In this document: positions 17,726 to 26,539 of the stretch, one piece after another
How positions within the stretch are numbered: the stretch's first letter is position 1
How the letters are laid out: every line of letters begins with the position of its first letter
NCBI RefSeq assembly: GCF_002245895.1
Contig: NZ_NPJZ01000001.1
Span: 5,554,501-5,618,500 of the forward strand
DNA: 64,000 bases
Direction: 5' to 3'
Source: Rhodococcus sp. OK302
Lineage (GTDB): Bacteria > Actinomycetota > Actinomycetes > Mycobacteriales > Mycobacteriaceae
Made by a program: the position numbers and the translations under genes
Notes under the pieces: model-generated
What the model was told of the DNA's origin: nothing
The model's input: only the letters and a program-made list of their open reading frames with translations
Database searches by the model: none

Positions 17726-18579
17726 CAGCGCGTAAGCACCTCGACGCCAGTTGCCACCGAAATCAGTTTCTCGAACTCTGCCTCGTCGGTGAGTTCGTCG
17801 CCGAGGCCGATCGTCTTGTTTTCACCGTGATAGTCGGACGATCCGGTGACTGCGAGCCCGAGGTCGTCAGCTAGACGGCGGAGTACGGCGCGGTCCTCGC
17901 TGCGATGGTCCGGGTGGTCTACTTCGAGGCCACCGAGGCCCAACCCGGCAAGGTCGCGAATGTGATCGACTGCGAGGACACCGCCGCGTGAGCGTGCACG
18001 TCCGTGAGCGAGCACGGTCACGCCACCGGCTGCGGCCACCAATTCGACGGCATATTCGATCGGTGTGTCGTATTTGGGGACGTCGTAGCGCCCACGAGTG
18101 GACAGCAGATCGGTGAATGCTTCCCCGATACTGGAGACCACTCCGGCTTTCAACAGCGCCGCAGCGATATGGGGACGACCGACGGAAGGCCCGGCGTCCG
18201 CCAAAATTTGGTCGGGATCGATGGGCAAGCCGTCGCGAGCCATGAGGGAGGCCATTACCCGAATTCGCTCGACGCGCTCACCACGCAACCGTTCGCGTTC
18301 TTTCGCGAACTCGGGGTGCGTTGGGTCGAACAGGTACGACAACAGATGGACCGCTACCGGCCAGCCGCTTTCGCCGCGTCCTTCACAAGACATTTCCATG
18401 CCGCGAACCAGACTGAGCCCGGCCGGCAGTGCGTCTGCCGCTTCCGTCCAGCCGGCGGTGGTGTCGTGGTCGGTGAGGGCGACGACGTCGAGTCCGGCGT
18501 CGCGGGCGGCGTGCACGAGAGCGGCGGGGGTGTCCGTGCCGTCGGATGCATTGGAATGGGTGTGAAGGTCTATTCGCAC
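17725..18579 (-). CDS. PHP-domain phosphoesterase (RNase AM / nucleotide phosphatase type)
   Basis: The 284-residue protein begins with the PHP metal motif DLHTHSNASDGT (about 4-15), followed by LTDHDT (about 36-41), further His/Asp ligands (VLAHGRARSRGG; VDHPDHR) and C-terminal GSSDYHGENK. These are the metal ligands of the PHP superfamily. Close family members are 3',5'-nucleotide phosphatases or 5'-3' exoribonucleases (YciV/RNase AM), acting in the cytoplasm. The start is GTG. It is the first gene of PHP-marC-membrane-protein. Confidence 0.9.
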   Translation of the reverse strand: MRIDLHTHSNASDGTDTPAALVHAARDAGLDVVALTDHDTTAGWTEAADALPAGLSLVRGMEMSCEGRGESGWPVAVHLLSYLFDPTHPEFAKERERLRGERVERIRVMASLMARDGLPIDPDQILADAGPSVGRPHIAAALLKAGVVSSIGEAFTDLLSTRGRYDVPKYDTPIEYAVELVAAAGGVTVLAHGRARSRGGVLAVDHIRDLAGLGLGGLEVDHPDHRSEDRAVLRRLADDLGLAVTGSSDYHGENKTIGLGDELTDEAEFEKLISVATGVEVLTR

Positions 18580-18695
18580 CGCTACAGTCTGTCAGCAATC
18601 CGCGTGATCATCACGGTCCGGTGGCACCGGCGGATGCTGACGTACGATTGCGCCGCAGCAGCAGTGCAATTCGCCTGTCGCGAAGGGAGCCCCGC

Positions 18696-19766
18696 ATGCC
18701 GTCACTACCTAGTTGGCCGAACGGCAAATCGCGGCAGACCCCTACCCCGAGGATCCCGATTCCCGCCGCGCGCGCCATCGTGGACTGCGCGGTCTACGTC
18801 GAGGGCGCCCGGCTTCCCGGAAAATACACGCACAGCGCCGCACTCGCGGAAGTCCGCAAGCGCGGCGACGGCTTCGTCTGGGTAGGCATGCATGCACCCG
18901 ACGAGCATCAAATGCAAGATGTGGCAGAAACTTTCGGCCTTCACGAGCTCATGGTCGAAGATGCCGTCCACGCGCACCAGCGACCGAAACTCGAGCGCTA
19001 CGACGACGTCATGTTCCTGGTCCTCCGAACTGTGGTGTACGTCCCGCACGAGTCGGTCGAGACAGCCAACGAGATCGTCGAGACCGGCGAGATCATGGTT
19101 TTTGTCGGACCCGATTTTGTGGTCACAGTCCGCCACGGCGATCATTCCGAACTTGCGAGTGTCCGGCGCTCGCTCGAACAGGTACCCGAGCGACTCGCCA
19201 TGGGTCCGTGGTCCGTCCTGCACGCCATCACCGACCATGTTGTCGACACCTACCTGTCGGTGACCCAACTGGTGGAGCAGGACGTCGACGGCATGGAAGA
19301 GTTGGTGTTCAGCCCCCAGAACTCTGTCGCAGTGGAACACATCTATCTACTCAAACGAGAAATCGTGGAGCTTCGACGGTCGGTCACGCCGCTTGGCTTG
19401 CCACTGCTGCAACTCACTCAACCTGCCGGCGGGTTGGTTCCCAAAGAGATCCGACGCTACTTCCGTGACGTCCGTGACCACCACACCAACGTTTCCGAAC
19501 GCATCTCGGAGTACGACGAGGTTCTCAGTTCTCTGGTCGATGCTGCCCTGGCAAAAATTGCGGTGCAGCAGAACACCGACATGCGCAAGATTTCGTCCTG
19601 GGTCGCGATTGCCGCGGTGCCGACCGGAATTGCCGGTATCTACGGCATGAATTTCGAGAACATGCCGGAACTGAGTTCCCAGTACGGATATCCCATGGTG
19701 CTGGCATTTATCGCATCGGTGTGCGTTGGCCTGTTTTTCCTCTTCCGCCGCAACAATTGGCTCTGA
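18696..19766 (+). CDS. corA: CorA family magnesium/cobalt transporter
   Basis: With ATG 18696 (GAAGGGAG upstream) the product is 356 residues. A large cytoplasmic domain is followed by two C-terminal membrane helices; the first is followed by YGMNFE (about 323), the signature GMN selectivity motif. It forms a pentameric Mg2+ channel-like importer. The reading frame is open 150 bp further upstream but that overlaps the PHP gene. CorA sits near sugC in M. tuberculosis; here about 7 kb of other genes separate them. Confidence 0.95.
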   Translation: MPSLPSWPNGKSRQTPTPRIPIPAARAIVDCAVYVEGARLPGKYTHSAALAEVRKRGDGFVWVGMHAPDEHQMQDVAETFGLHELMVEDAVHAHQRPKLERYDDVMFLVLRTVVYVPHESVETANEIVETGEIMVFVGPDFVVTVRHGDHSELASVRRSLEQVPERLAMGPWSVLHAITDHVVDTYLSVTQLVEQDVDGMEELVFSPQNSVAVEHIYLLKREIVELRRSVTPLGLPLLQLTQPAGGLVPKEIRRYFRDVRDHHTNVSERISEYDEVLSSLVDAALAKIAVQQNTDMRKISSWVAIAAVPTGIAGIYGMNFENMPELSSQYGYPMVLAFIASVCVGLFFLFRRNNWL

Positions 19767-19902
19767 AGCCTGTACTTGGGCGCGCCGCCAGCGGACAATA
19801 GATGTGGGTGGCGACTTTTTTGCGGCTACCCGAAATTCCCTTCGCATCGATCAATGAAGACCCGAAATTAACCTTGCCACAAGCAAATTCGGAGGAAGTA
19901 CG

Positions 19903-20355
19903 ATGCCTGTAGTCGAGCAGTCAGTTGTAATTTCACGTCCCAGGGCAGAAGTCTGGGACTACCTCACCAACGCCGATAACTGGCCTAACTGGGAAAACTC
20001 GATGGTGGAGTGCCGTCAGACAACCGATGGCCCGCTCGGCGTCGGAACCCAGTGGCGCGGGGTCACCCGAATCCTCGGCAAGCGTATCGATTGGACATCA
20101 GAGTTCACGGAAGTTGATGCGCCCAAAGTAAGTACAGCCAAGTCGGCGGGCGGTCCGATCAACTTCACCTTGAGTACGAAGTGCGAAGAAGTCGAGCAGG
20201 GAACTCTCGTTGTCTACCGTCTCGATACGGAGAGCGGACTCGGCGGAGTGTTCGGACGGATGGCAGACCCGCTTGTTGCCAAGGTCTACGGACGATCGGT
20301 ACAGGCAAGTTTGGAAAATCTAGCCGACCTTCTCGATCATCAAGCATCACAATAG
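19903..20355 (+). CDS. SRPBCC (START-like) family protein
   Basis: The 150-residue protein fits the SRPBCC / polyketide cyclase fold: VEQSVVISRPRAEVWDYLTN at the N terminus, central beta-strands (GVGTQWRGVTRILGKRIDWTSEF), and a C-terminal helix. Such proteins bind hydrophobic ligands; the ligand here is unknown. ATG 19903 has GGAGGAAG 5 nt upstream. Its stop is 2 bp from the convergent SUFU-domain gene. Confidence 0.85.
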   Translation: MPVVEQSVVISRPRAEVWDYLTNADNWPNWENSMVECRQTTDGPLGVGTQWRGVTRILGKRIDWTSEFTEVDAPKVSTAKSAGGPINFTLSTKCEEVEQGTLVVYRLDTESGLGGVFGRMADPLVAKVYGRSVQASLENLADLLDHQASQ

Positions 20356-20357
20356 AA

Positions 20358-20942
20358 TTAGAGTGATGCGGCCGCTCGGTGCGGATCTCGGATGTCGATG
20401 CCGGCCTCCGCCCAGGCGTCGCGTAGCGCGTCCGCACCGCGCAACCGAACCCAGGCAGCTTCGGTTCCCGTAATCGGGACAACCGCAAGGAACCGAACCG
20501 GATCCATCGGCTCCGGCAGCTCCAATGCCTCGATCCCACTGTCCCCCAGCAGAACTGCTGTAAAGGCCGTGTCTTTCCACAACGGCTCGCCGAGGTCGAG
20601 CAGTGCATCTTCGAGAAGTACCACTCCCTCGACTGACGGTGCAGCGGCCAGGACCGCGAGTGTCCGGGCGACGCCCGACGCGATTCCGGTGCCGCCGCGC
20701 AAGGTCAACACCAACTCGGCGCGCGGTCCACGGGTGGGATCGGCAACCAAGTCGCCCGGATCCCCCATTGGATGCCGCGAGCATCCGATGCTCGCATAGC
20801 GAACCAGTCCGTCGGGTGATTCGAATCGCAGCACGTCCAGAGGCTCGACGCCCAGGAATGTCACCGATGCAGCAGCCGGTTCAGGCCCCTCGATGCTGGA
20901 AACGAGATGAGCGCGGACGGCGGAGACAACACTGGCTGACAC
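20358..20942 (-). CDS. Suppressor-of-fused (SUFU) domain protein
   Basis: The 194-residue protein resembles bacterial SUFU-domain proteins: YASIGCSRHPM (about 68-78), RAELVLTLRG (about 93-102) and a C-terminal FLAVVPITGTEAAWV (about 150-164). In bacteria this fold is often an immunity or partner protein of toxin systems, but stand-alone actinobacterial copies are uncharacterised and no toxin gene is adjacent. The start is GTG with no obvious ribosome site; TTAGAT lies 6 nt before it, so leaderless translation is possible. Confidence 0.7.
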   Translation of the reverse strand: MSASVVSAVRAHLVSSIEGPEPAAASVTFLGVEPLDVLRFESPDGLVRYASIGCSRHPMGDPGDLVADPTRGPRAELVLTLRGGTGIASGVARTLAVLAAAPSVEGVVLLEDALLDLGEPLWKDTAFTAVLLGDSGIEALELPEPMDPVRFLAVVPITGTEAAWVRLRGADALRDAWAEAGIDIRDPHRAAASL

Positions 20943-21039
20943 GCGTCCATCTAATCATCCTGGCGTCTTTGTCCACAGTCCAGAGTCCTCGGGCCGCTAC
21001 CCAGGCAGATACCTGAGCAAACCGGTAGCGTCAGTCCGC

Positions 21040-21738
21040 ATGGTCAACGTACTCGCAGTCAGCGACGAGACTGTCGAGTTCTTGTGGAGCAGCCGAGTAC
21101 GCGATCTGGGTGTCGACCTCGTACTGGGTGCCGGTGATCTGCCGTTTTCCTATCTGGAATATCTCTCCGACCAATTGAATGCTCCGTGCGTTTTTGTTCC
21201 CGGAAATCACGATGTCGACCTGTCCGGATATTCGGAATCCGCGTCAGGATGGACTCGTGCCGGAATGCCGGCCCAGTGGCCGGGGCCAACCGGGGCAGTC
21301 AATGCTGATGGACGCATCGTCACGGTCGCCGGTCTGCGAATTGCCGGGCTGGGCGGATCGATCCGATACAACTCCGGCTCGAATCAGTTCTCCGAGCGTC
21401 AGCAGCGTCGACGTGCACGCTCCCTGGTCTGGGGCAACGCCTGGCAGTCGCAGTTGCCGGGGCGCACTCGAGCTGTCGACGTCCTACTGACGCACAGCCC
21501 TGCGCGCGGAGTCGGCGATGCCGAGGACCAGCCGCATCGGGGCTTCGAGTGTTTCCATTCACTCGTCGACTCACTCGACCCCGCCGTCATGATCCACGGA
21601 CATATCCACCCCCATGGTCGGACGCCACCTGATCTGGAGATCGGCAGCACTCTTGTTCTCAACACCGTCGGCTACACGCTGATGGACATCTCACCAGGTA
21701 TCCCTCCGACGATCATGAGGCGCCGACATGGCTCGTGA
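21040..21738 (+). CDS. Calcineurin-like metallophosphoesterase
   Basis: The 232-residue protein has LGAGDLPF (GD-x motif, about 30-37), PGNHD (about 54-58), LLTHSPARG (about 151) and HGHIHPHG (about 186), the dimetal ligands of the calcineurin-like family. The usual first D-x-H motif appears as VSDE, so the first site lacks His. Substrates range from nucleotides to phosphoproteins and cannot be told here. A TAGCGT -10-like element lies 8 nt before the ATG. It overlaps the ParB-like gene by 11 bp, suggesting joint function. Confidence 0.88.
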   Translation: MVNVLAVSDETVEFLWSSRVRDLGVDLVLGAGDLPFSYLEYLSDQLNAPCVFVPGNHDVDLSGYSESASGWTRAGMPAQWPGPTGAVNADGRIVTVAGLRIAGLGGSIRYNSGSNQFSERQQRRRARSLVWGNAWQSQLPGRTRAVDVLLTHSPARGVGDAEDQPHRGFECFHSLVDSLDPAVMIHGHIHPHGRTPPDLEIGSTLVLNTVGYTLMDISPGIPPTIMRRRHGS

Positions 21739-22591
21739 CACAGGTTTTCCCACTGCGGATGCCGAGAACGACTTCGCGCGGCAACGTCGACGCGCCGATG
21801 TCGCACGCCTGGTCAGTTGGCTACGACGCGAACCTGACGACGTCAATGCGATCCTGCCGTTCGACGAAGTTGTCGCAGCCCTGGGCAAGGTGGGCGAGCG
21901 ACCTTTGGGCCTGCAGGTTGTCACGGTGGAGTCGATTGTCGGAAGTGTTGATCGGACAAACGATTTCGACAAATACTTCCGGCCCACGTCGACGCACAGC
22001 CGTGAACGCTGGGAACGATTGGCGGTCGCTCAACGTCGGGGAGAATCTGTTCCGCCGGTCCAGTTGTACCGCATCGGATCGATGCACTTCGTCATCGACG
22101 GCCACCACCGAGTCTCGATCGCCTGTGCCATGCACCAGAAGACCATTGACGCGTATGTCACCGAAATCCTCACTCGTATCTCGCCGGAGGGCATCACCCA
22201 GCGCGCGGACCTCCTGATCAAGGATCATCGCCGCTTGTTCCTGACCAGAGTTCCGTTGACCGGATCCCAACGCGAAGCGGTGACGGTCACCGATCCGTGG
22301 GAGTACGCCGAACTCAGCGAGTGTGTGGAGGCGTGGGGATTTCGGCTGATGCAGGAGAAAGGCGAGTTCCTCGGCCGAGACAGTGTGGCACGACGGTGGT
22401 TCGGAGAAGAATTTCTGCCCGTCGTCCGCATGTTGAGAAACGCGGACATGCTGCCTGAGCACACTGATGCCGAGGCCTATCTGTGGATCGCACGTGAGCG
22501 ATACCGCCTGGTGCGGCGTCACATGTGGAACGACGAGATTGTGGCCGAACTACGTGATCGTGCACCCCGAAAGTACAAGCCCACTACGTGA
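21728..22591 (+). CDS. ParB/Srx-like domain protein
   Basis: The 287-residue protein contains a ParB-like core with VDRTNDFDKYFRP, PPVQLYRIGSMHFVIDGHH and DGHHRVSIACAM (about 118-129), the Arg-containing nucleotide-binding signature of the ParB/Srx fold. It lacks a recognisable ParB DNA-binding domain; the C-terminal half is helical and unassigned. It is translationally coupled to the upstream metallophosphoesterase. A CTP- or ATP-handling enzyme working with the phosphoesterase is possible, but this is inference. Its stop overlaps the convergent AlkZ-like gene by 8 bp. Confidence 0.75.
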   Translation: MARDTGFPTADAENDFARQRRRADVARLVSWLRREPDDVNAILPFDEVVAALGKVGERPLGLQVVTVESIVGSVDRTNDFDKYFRPTSTHSRERWERLAVAQRRGESVPPVQLYRIGSMHFVIDGHHRVSIACAMHQKTIDAYVTEILTRISPEGITQRADLLIKDHRRLFLTRVPLTGSQREAVTVTDPWEYAELSECVEAWGFRLMQEKGEFLGRDSVARRWFGEEFLPVVRMLRNADMLPEHTDAEAYLWIARERYRLVRRHMWNDEIVAELRDRAPRKYKPTT

Positions 22592-23687
22592 GCCGGTCGA
22601 GGGAGACGTCCCGAGCCGAAATTGCGGGGTGCAGGAACTTCAGCAACGAACGACCTTCTCTCTCGATCGCCGCGATCACAGTTTTCGATTGCTGCGCAAA
22701 GAGAGTCACTGCCAACCATGCCGATTCGCCAGTCGTCGACACTGTTGCGAATCCAGCGACTTGTCCTCGCACGAGAACAGCGGGTTTGATGATTCCGTTG
22801 ACGGTAAATACTTGTGATCGATACTGCTTGTCCAGGATTCGAGAGCGATCGGCGTGCGATAGCAGGATGTTGTCGAACGGAGCCAGGATACGGACCGGGG
22901 GCGTTCCCGAGTCCGGACGCGGCGCATCCGGCAAGTCGAACAGTTCTGTTCCGTTCTCGTTCTTGAAAGTGATCAGGCTCGAGCGTAGTCGCTCGAAAAC
23001 CTCGCCGAGTCTGGTCAAGCCCGACCAAGCCTGCGCATCCTTCACACTGGCCGGACCGAAAGCCGCCAGATAGCGCAGTACCAAAGCGTCAGGGCGCGGC
23101 GTCAGATCGACTTCAGTTCCCAGCCAGTCCTCCAGCGTGGTCAACGCGGGCGCGCCGGATCGACCCCACAGACCACGCGGCGGGACCTGCACCATCGGCA
23201 ACAATCCACGAACCGCATGCGCCAACCCTTCGGGCGCACGATCCGGAAAGCAGTCGGCCAGAAGAGGCCTCATCTGCATCTGAGTGAGCGGACCCTCCGA
23301 AACCAGTTCACGTCCGGCCTGCGCCAACGCCTCGAAATCCATTCCGGTCAGTGCCGCGCGGTGTGCCGTGTTGGTGTGGAGGTCTCGTTCCATGATCGAC
23401 TGAACCGTTCCACGGAAGGTCGCGGCATCAGCAACCGAGAGGGCAAAGACCGTTCCCCGCATGGCAACCAGACGTACAACATGGCGGTTTTCAATGAGAG
23501 TTGACAGATCTTCTGCCGCAAAGTTTTTCAGCCGAGCCCACAGCGCCAGATAGGGAGGTACCGGCGCCTGCGCCTGCAGTCCGGCGAGGTGCGAGACCGC
23601 TTCGAGTGCAGTGACATCTGCTCGTTCCATCAGGTACTGGCGAGCAAGAGTTGCCCGCGCGAGCGCCCGGTCGTTCATCGCTACCAC
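22584..23687 (-). CDS. AlkZ/YcaQ-like winged-helix DNA-binding protein
   Basis: This protein (367 residues from GTG 23687; ATG 23678 is an alternative) belongs to the HTH_42 / AlkZ-like family. It has the N-terminal LARATLARQ-LMER and LAGLQAQAP segment, whose Q-x-Q matches the catalytic motif of DNA interstrand-crosslink glycosylases AlkZ/AlkX. Tandem winged helices occupy the middle, and RVLAPFDN-type PVRILAPFDNILLSHADR lies near 280. It may remove bulky or crosslinked bases. The chosen GTG has AAAGG 6 nt upstream. It follows the histidine kinase gene by 10 bp, probably in one transcript. Confidence 0.8.
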   Translation of the reverse strand: MVAMNDRALARATLARQYLMERADVTALEAVSHLAGLQAQAPVPPYLALWARLKNFAAEDLSTLIENRHVVRLVAMRGTVFALSVADAATFRGTVQSIMERDLHTNTAHRAALTGMDFEALAQAGRELVSEGPLTQMQMRPLLADCFPDRAPEGLAHAVRGLLPMVQVPPRGLWGRSGAPALTTLEDWLGTEVDLTPRPDALVLRYLAAFGPASVKDAQAWSGLTRLGEVFERLRSSLITFKNENGTELFDLPDAPRPDSGTPPVRILAPFDNILLSHADRSRILDKQYRSQVFTVNGIIKPAVLVRGQVAGFATVSTTGESAWLAVTLFAQQSKTVIAAIEREGRSLLKFLHPAISARDVSLDRLT

Positions 23688-23697
23688 AGTGCACCTT

Positions 23698-24981
23698 TCA
23701 ACGGTTGTCAACAATTTCGAACGGTAACTCCACGCGCGCAACAGTTCCCGTTGCCTCCCCCGGTCCGATCGAGAATGAACCACCTGCCGCGACAACCCGC
23801 AGTTGATGTGACAGAAGACCGATATGGCCACGTCCCTGACTGGCCGCAATCTTGTCGCTGCTGATGCCGCGACCGTCGTCTGTCACCGTCAGAACAGCTA
23901 CCCGATCCGACGCCGAAAGCTCGATGCGAACATTCGCTGCCGCAGCATGTTTGACGACGTTATTCAGCAACTCCCTTGCCGCACCGAACAAGATATCGTC
24001 CGCCGAGGTACGCAAGTCGTCCCTCCACCGGGACGCCTCGACCGCTACCACCAACCCTCCGCGGCCTTCCACGGATCGCGCCGCGTCTCCGATCGCCCGT
24101 GCCAGACCCACGTGACCCAGAACCGTCGGATGTAGCTCTGTAACCGAGGATCTCAGCAAGGTGGTTGCCTCGCTCAATGCTTGAAGTGCACGTTGCCGGA
24201 CAACAGGATCTACACTTGTTCCCAGCTCGTCGATGTCCATCCGGGCGACAAGAACGTACTGCAGTGCGCCGTCATGCAGCTGTTCCGACAGCGCTTTACG
24301 TTCACGTTGCTCGAGGCTCATCAGTTCCGCGAGAAGGCTTGTGCGGTGCCCCACCAACTCGGCGATGGTCAAAACCCGAGATCGTTGGATTCGTGTCAAC
24401 CCGACGGCACCGACGCCGAGTGCCGCCAGAGCTGTGGTGCTGAGCAATATCGACGCCCACGGTTCCTCATTGGAGGCCATCGTCGCCCAACTCGCGGCAA
24501 AGAAGACTGCGATTGTGGCGACGACGATCGCTGCGCAGATGTCGGTCCGCAATTGAGTACAGGCCAGAACGGGAATCACGAACAGCCCGTTGCAGAGGAT
24601 GTCCGCGGTCCAGCTTTCCTGCGCGGTAAGTCCCGTCAACAAGGTCAGGGTCGCGAGCACTGCCAGGTCGACGAGAAGACCGAGCCAGAGCGCGTTCACC
24701 GGGCCTGCACCCGTGTGCCGGTTGAGCGAAGCGAATGGAGATGTGTGCCCAATCCACAGAGCAAGGCCCACACACCAGCTCAGGTACAACCCGAGGATGA
24801 GAAAGCACCACCCGGAACCGTGAGCCGGCGGAACAACGATCAGCGTCGACGCTATGAACACCACCAGCACACCGCGTACCCCGAGTTGGAGGTAGGCGCC
24901 TCGGTACGCGTGCTCACGCAGTATCTGTTCGAGTTCCGGCCCAGCATGCAGATCGTCTGTCGACGGCCCGGATCCGAACAT
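23698..24981 (-). CDS. Orphan sensor histidine kinase (NarL-partner type)
   Basis: The 427-residue kinase begins at ATG 24981 with an AGGAGG 4 nt upstream. About six membrane helices (residues 30-195) are followed by a HisKA_3 dimerisation helix with phospho-acceptor His in EQLHDGALQYVL, then an HATPase domain with ELLNNVVKHA (N box) and VTDDGRGI (G1). Such kinases normally pair with a LuxR/NarL response regulator. None is adjacent: downstream is the AlkZ-like gene, upstream a lone tnpB. The signal is unknown. Confidence 0.9.
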   Translation of the reverse strand: MFGSGPSTDDLHAGPELEQILREHAYRGAYLQLGVRGVLVVFIASTLIVVPPAHGSGWCFLILGLYLSWCVGLALWIGHTSPFASLNRHTGAGPVNALWLGLLVDLAVLATLTLLTGLTAQESWTADILCNGLFVIPVLACTQLRTDICAAIVVATIAVFFAASWATMASNEEPWASILLSTTALAALGVGAVGLTRIQRSRVLTIAELVGHRTSLLAELMSLEQRERKALSEQLHDGALQYVLVARMDIDELGTSVDPVVRQRALQALSEATTLLRSSVTELHPTVLGHVGLARAIGDAARSVEGRGGLVVAVEASRWRDDLRTSADDILFGAARELLNNVVKHAAAANVRIELSASDRVAVLTVTDDGRGISSDKIAASQGRGHIGLLSHQLRVVAAGGSFSIGPGEATGTVARVELPFEIVDNR

Positions 24982-25046
24982 GTGTCCTCCTGTGCCGATC
25001 ATCCTAGTTCCCTGGGAATCAGCTTCGCACAGACAATATTTCCCCG

Positions 25047-25075
25047 GTGCCGGAATACCATCAACTACCCGGCAC
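25047..25075 (-). other. Hairpin downstream of tnpB (candidate element end / omega-RNA structure)
   Basis: GTGCCGG (25047-25053) and CCGGCAC (25069-25075) are inverted arms around a 15-nt loop, 29-57 bp beyond the tnpB stop in tnpB orientation. IS605/IS607 elements carry structured right ends here that form the 3' part of the omega RNA. The exact boundary is not certain. Confidence 0.35.
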
Positions 25076-25103
25076 TGAAGGACCAGGTTTGCTGCTCACT
25101 GAT

Positions 25104-26306
25104 CTAACTGGCTGCTAGAGAAGTGGCTGCTATAGGCACGGTTGATTGAGCGGCCCAATACTTTTCATGCCCGAGTGCCGCGATGTTGCGGGCAGCATTA
25201 TGGTCCGCGTGCGCGGTCCACCCACATTCTCGGCACTCGAACCTAGCTTGACTGCGGCGATTCTTGACGTCGCAGAACCCGCATTGCGAGCAGGTGCGGG
25301 ACGTGTTGCGCGGGTTGATCACCGCCACCGGCACCCCCGCCGCCTCCGCCTTGTACTCGACGAAGTTGCGCAACTGGGCGTACGCCCACGAATGCACCTG
25401 CGCTCGTTGTTTCTTGGCCAGCCGTACCCGATCGCGGATCCCCGATAGATCTTCTATCGCGATAGCCCGGTCGGTGTGTTGCGCCTGAGCAACAATTGTT
25501 TTCGACAGTTGATGGTTGATGTCGGTGGCGAACCGTCGTTCCTTCCGTCGCCGTGTCTTCAACTTCCGCTTCGCGGACTTCGTTCCGACCTTCTGCAGGG
25601 CCGTCCGCATCACCAGGTTCTTCTTACGGCGCGCTGTGACGGCACCGTCAGACCACCGGACATCAAGTCGTTTCGGATCGTCGTCGGTGGTGACCGCCAG
25701 GTTCACGATCCCCAGATCCACCCCCAACCAACCGTCCACCGGATCTTTCACCGGTACGACCGGTGCCGGTGCCGGTTGATCGACGGTGGCGTGCAGATAG
25801 AACTGGCCGTCGCGGAATACGAGATCGGACTCACCCTGACGGTCCGCGAGAAGTTTGTGTTGCCACGGCGCGCACACGAACCGCACACCCCTCATTCGGC
25901 CCGATACCGTCCAGATGGAGACGGTCGAGGAGTCGAGTTGCCACGACAGGCACCGGTCGTCGAACGGTTGCGCCGCCAGCGGACGGAAACGCACTGCGGT
26001 ATCCGCCACGCCCGCATACCGTTTCGTTCCGGGTCGGCCGTAGTTTCCGGCTTTGAGATTCGCTTTCCGAGTGGTGTACGCGTCGGAAACTTTCTTGATC
26101 ACACGAACCGCTGGCTGCGCCGACAACCCGAACAACTTGACCTGCGTGTACACCGTTTTCTGCAACGCGAACGCACGCCGATCGGAGGTTTGTTGGGCAA
26201 CATCGGACACGAAGTCAGCGGCGGCGTTGCAGGTGAGCAGTGTCTGCTTCAACGCGGCAGTTTGCTCGTCGGTGACGGAGAGTTTGATCATGACGATCCG
26301 CTTCAT
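25104..26306 (-). CDS. tnpB: Lone TnpB RNA-guided nuclease, IS200/IS605-type
   Basis: The 400-residue protein starts at ATG 26306 (GGAGG 8 nt upstream) and reads MKRIVMIKLSV. The RuvC-like nuclease is complete: Asp about 197 in GVDLG, Glu about 285 in IEDLSG, Asp about 368 in HADHNAARN. The inserted zinc ribbon has C339-x2-C342 and C358-x2-C361. TnpB is an ancestor-type relative of Cas12 that cuts DNA guided by an omega RNA from the 3' end of its own element. No TnpA transposase lies nearby, so it cannot transpose alone. It sits directly upstream of the histidine kinase gene. Confidence 0.93.
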   Translation of the reverse strand: MKRIVMIKLSVTDEQTAALKQTLLTCNAAADFVSDVAQQTSDRRAFALQKTVYTQVKLFGLSAQPAVRVIKKVSDAYTTRKANLKAGNYGRPGTKRYAGVADTAVRFRPLAAQPFDDRCLSWQLDSSTVSIWTVSGRMRGVRFVCAPWQHKLLADRQGESDLVFRDGQFYLHATVDQPAPAPVVPVKDPVDGWLGVDLGIVNLAVTTDDDPKRLDVRWSDGAVTARRKKNLVMRTALQKVGTKSAKRKLKTRRRKERRFATDINHQLSKTIVAQAQHTDRAIAIEDLSGIRDRVRLAKKQRAQVHSWAYAQLRNFVEYKAEAAGVPVAVINPRNTSRTCSQCGFCDVKNRRSQARFECRECGWTAHADHNAARNIAALGHEKYWAAQSTVPIAATSLAAS

Positions 26307-26539
26307 TTTCGCCACCTCCGCCCCAAAGAGTGTTCGACCTGACTCCTCAACCTGCTGCGGAAATATCATTGCATTGGGGTCCGACAACTAGCCGAATCCA
26401 TCACAAGCGCAGCGGGGTCCACGTCCCACTGACCGTGAGCATCACCTCGGAAAGGCCGCACACGCACCCCCGGTTTACTGCGCGATCCGGAGCGGCTTCC
26501 TCCCCGCCCTGAAGGGCCGGGTTTCGGCCGATATTTCGG
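26307..26539. other. Region between tnpB start and secreted-protein gene
   Basis: This 233-bp stretch holds the upstream region of tnpB, a hairpin of IS605-terminal type at 26503-26521, and the promoter of the small secreted-protein gene. No further coding sequence is supported. Confidence 0.5.
26495..26525 (-). repeat. IS605-type terminal hairpin, on the 5' side of tnpB
   Basis: On the minus strand it reads CCCGGCCCTTCAGGGCGGGG followed by AGGAAG, very like the hairpins at the right ends of many IS200/IS605 tnpB elements. The stem GCCC/GGGC extends by CCC/GGG across a bulged base. Such hairpins normally follow tnpB; here it precedes it, so it may be the leftover end of another copy. Confidence 0.45.

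Noticed and set aside
20358..20942. SUFU-domain protein as immunity to an adjacent toxin
   Set aside because: No toxin, polymorphic-toxin repeat or secretion-linked gene lies next to it; kept only as a domain assignment.
25009..25019. TTCCCTGGGAA palindrome near the histidine kinase start
   Set aside because: Short and common by chance in GC-rich DNA; no promoter is positioned around it.
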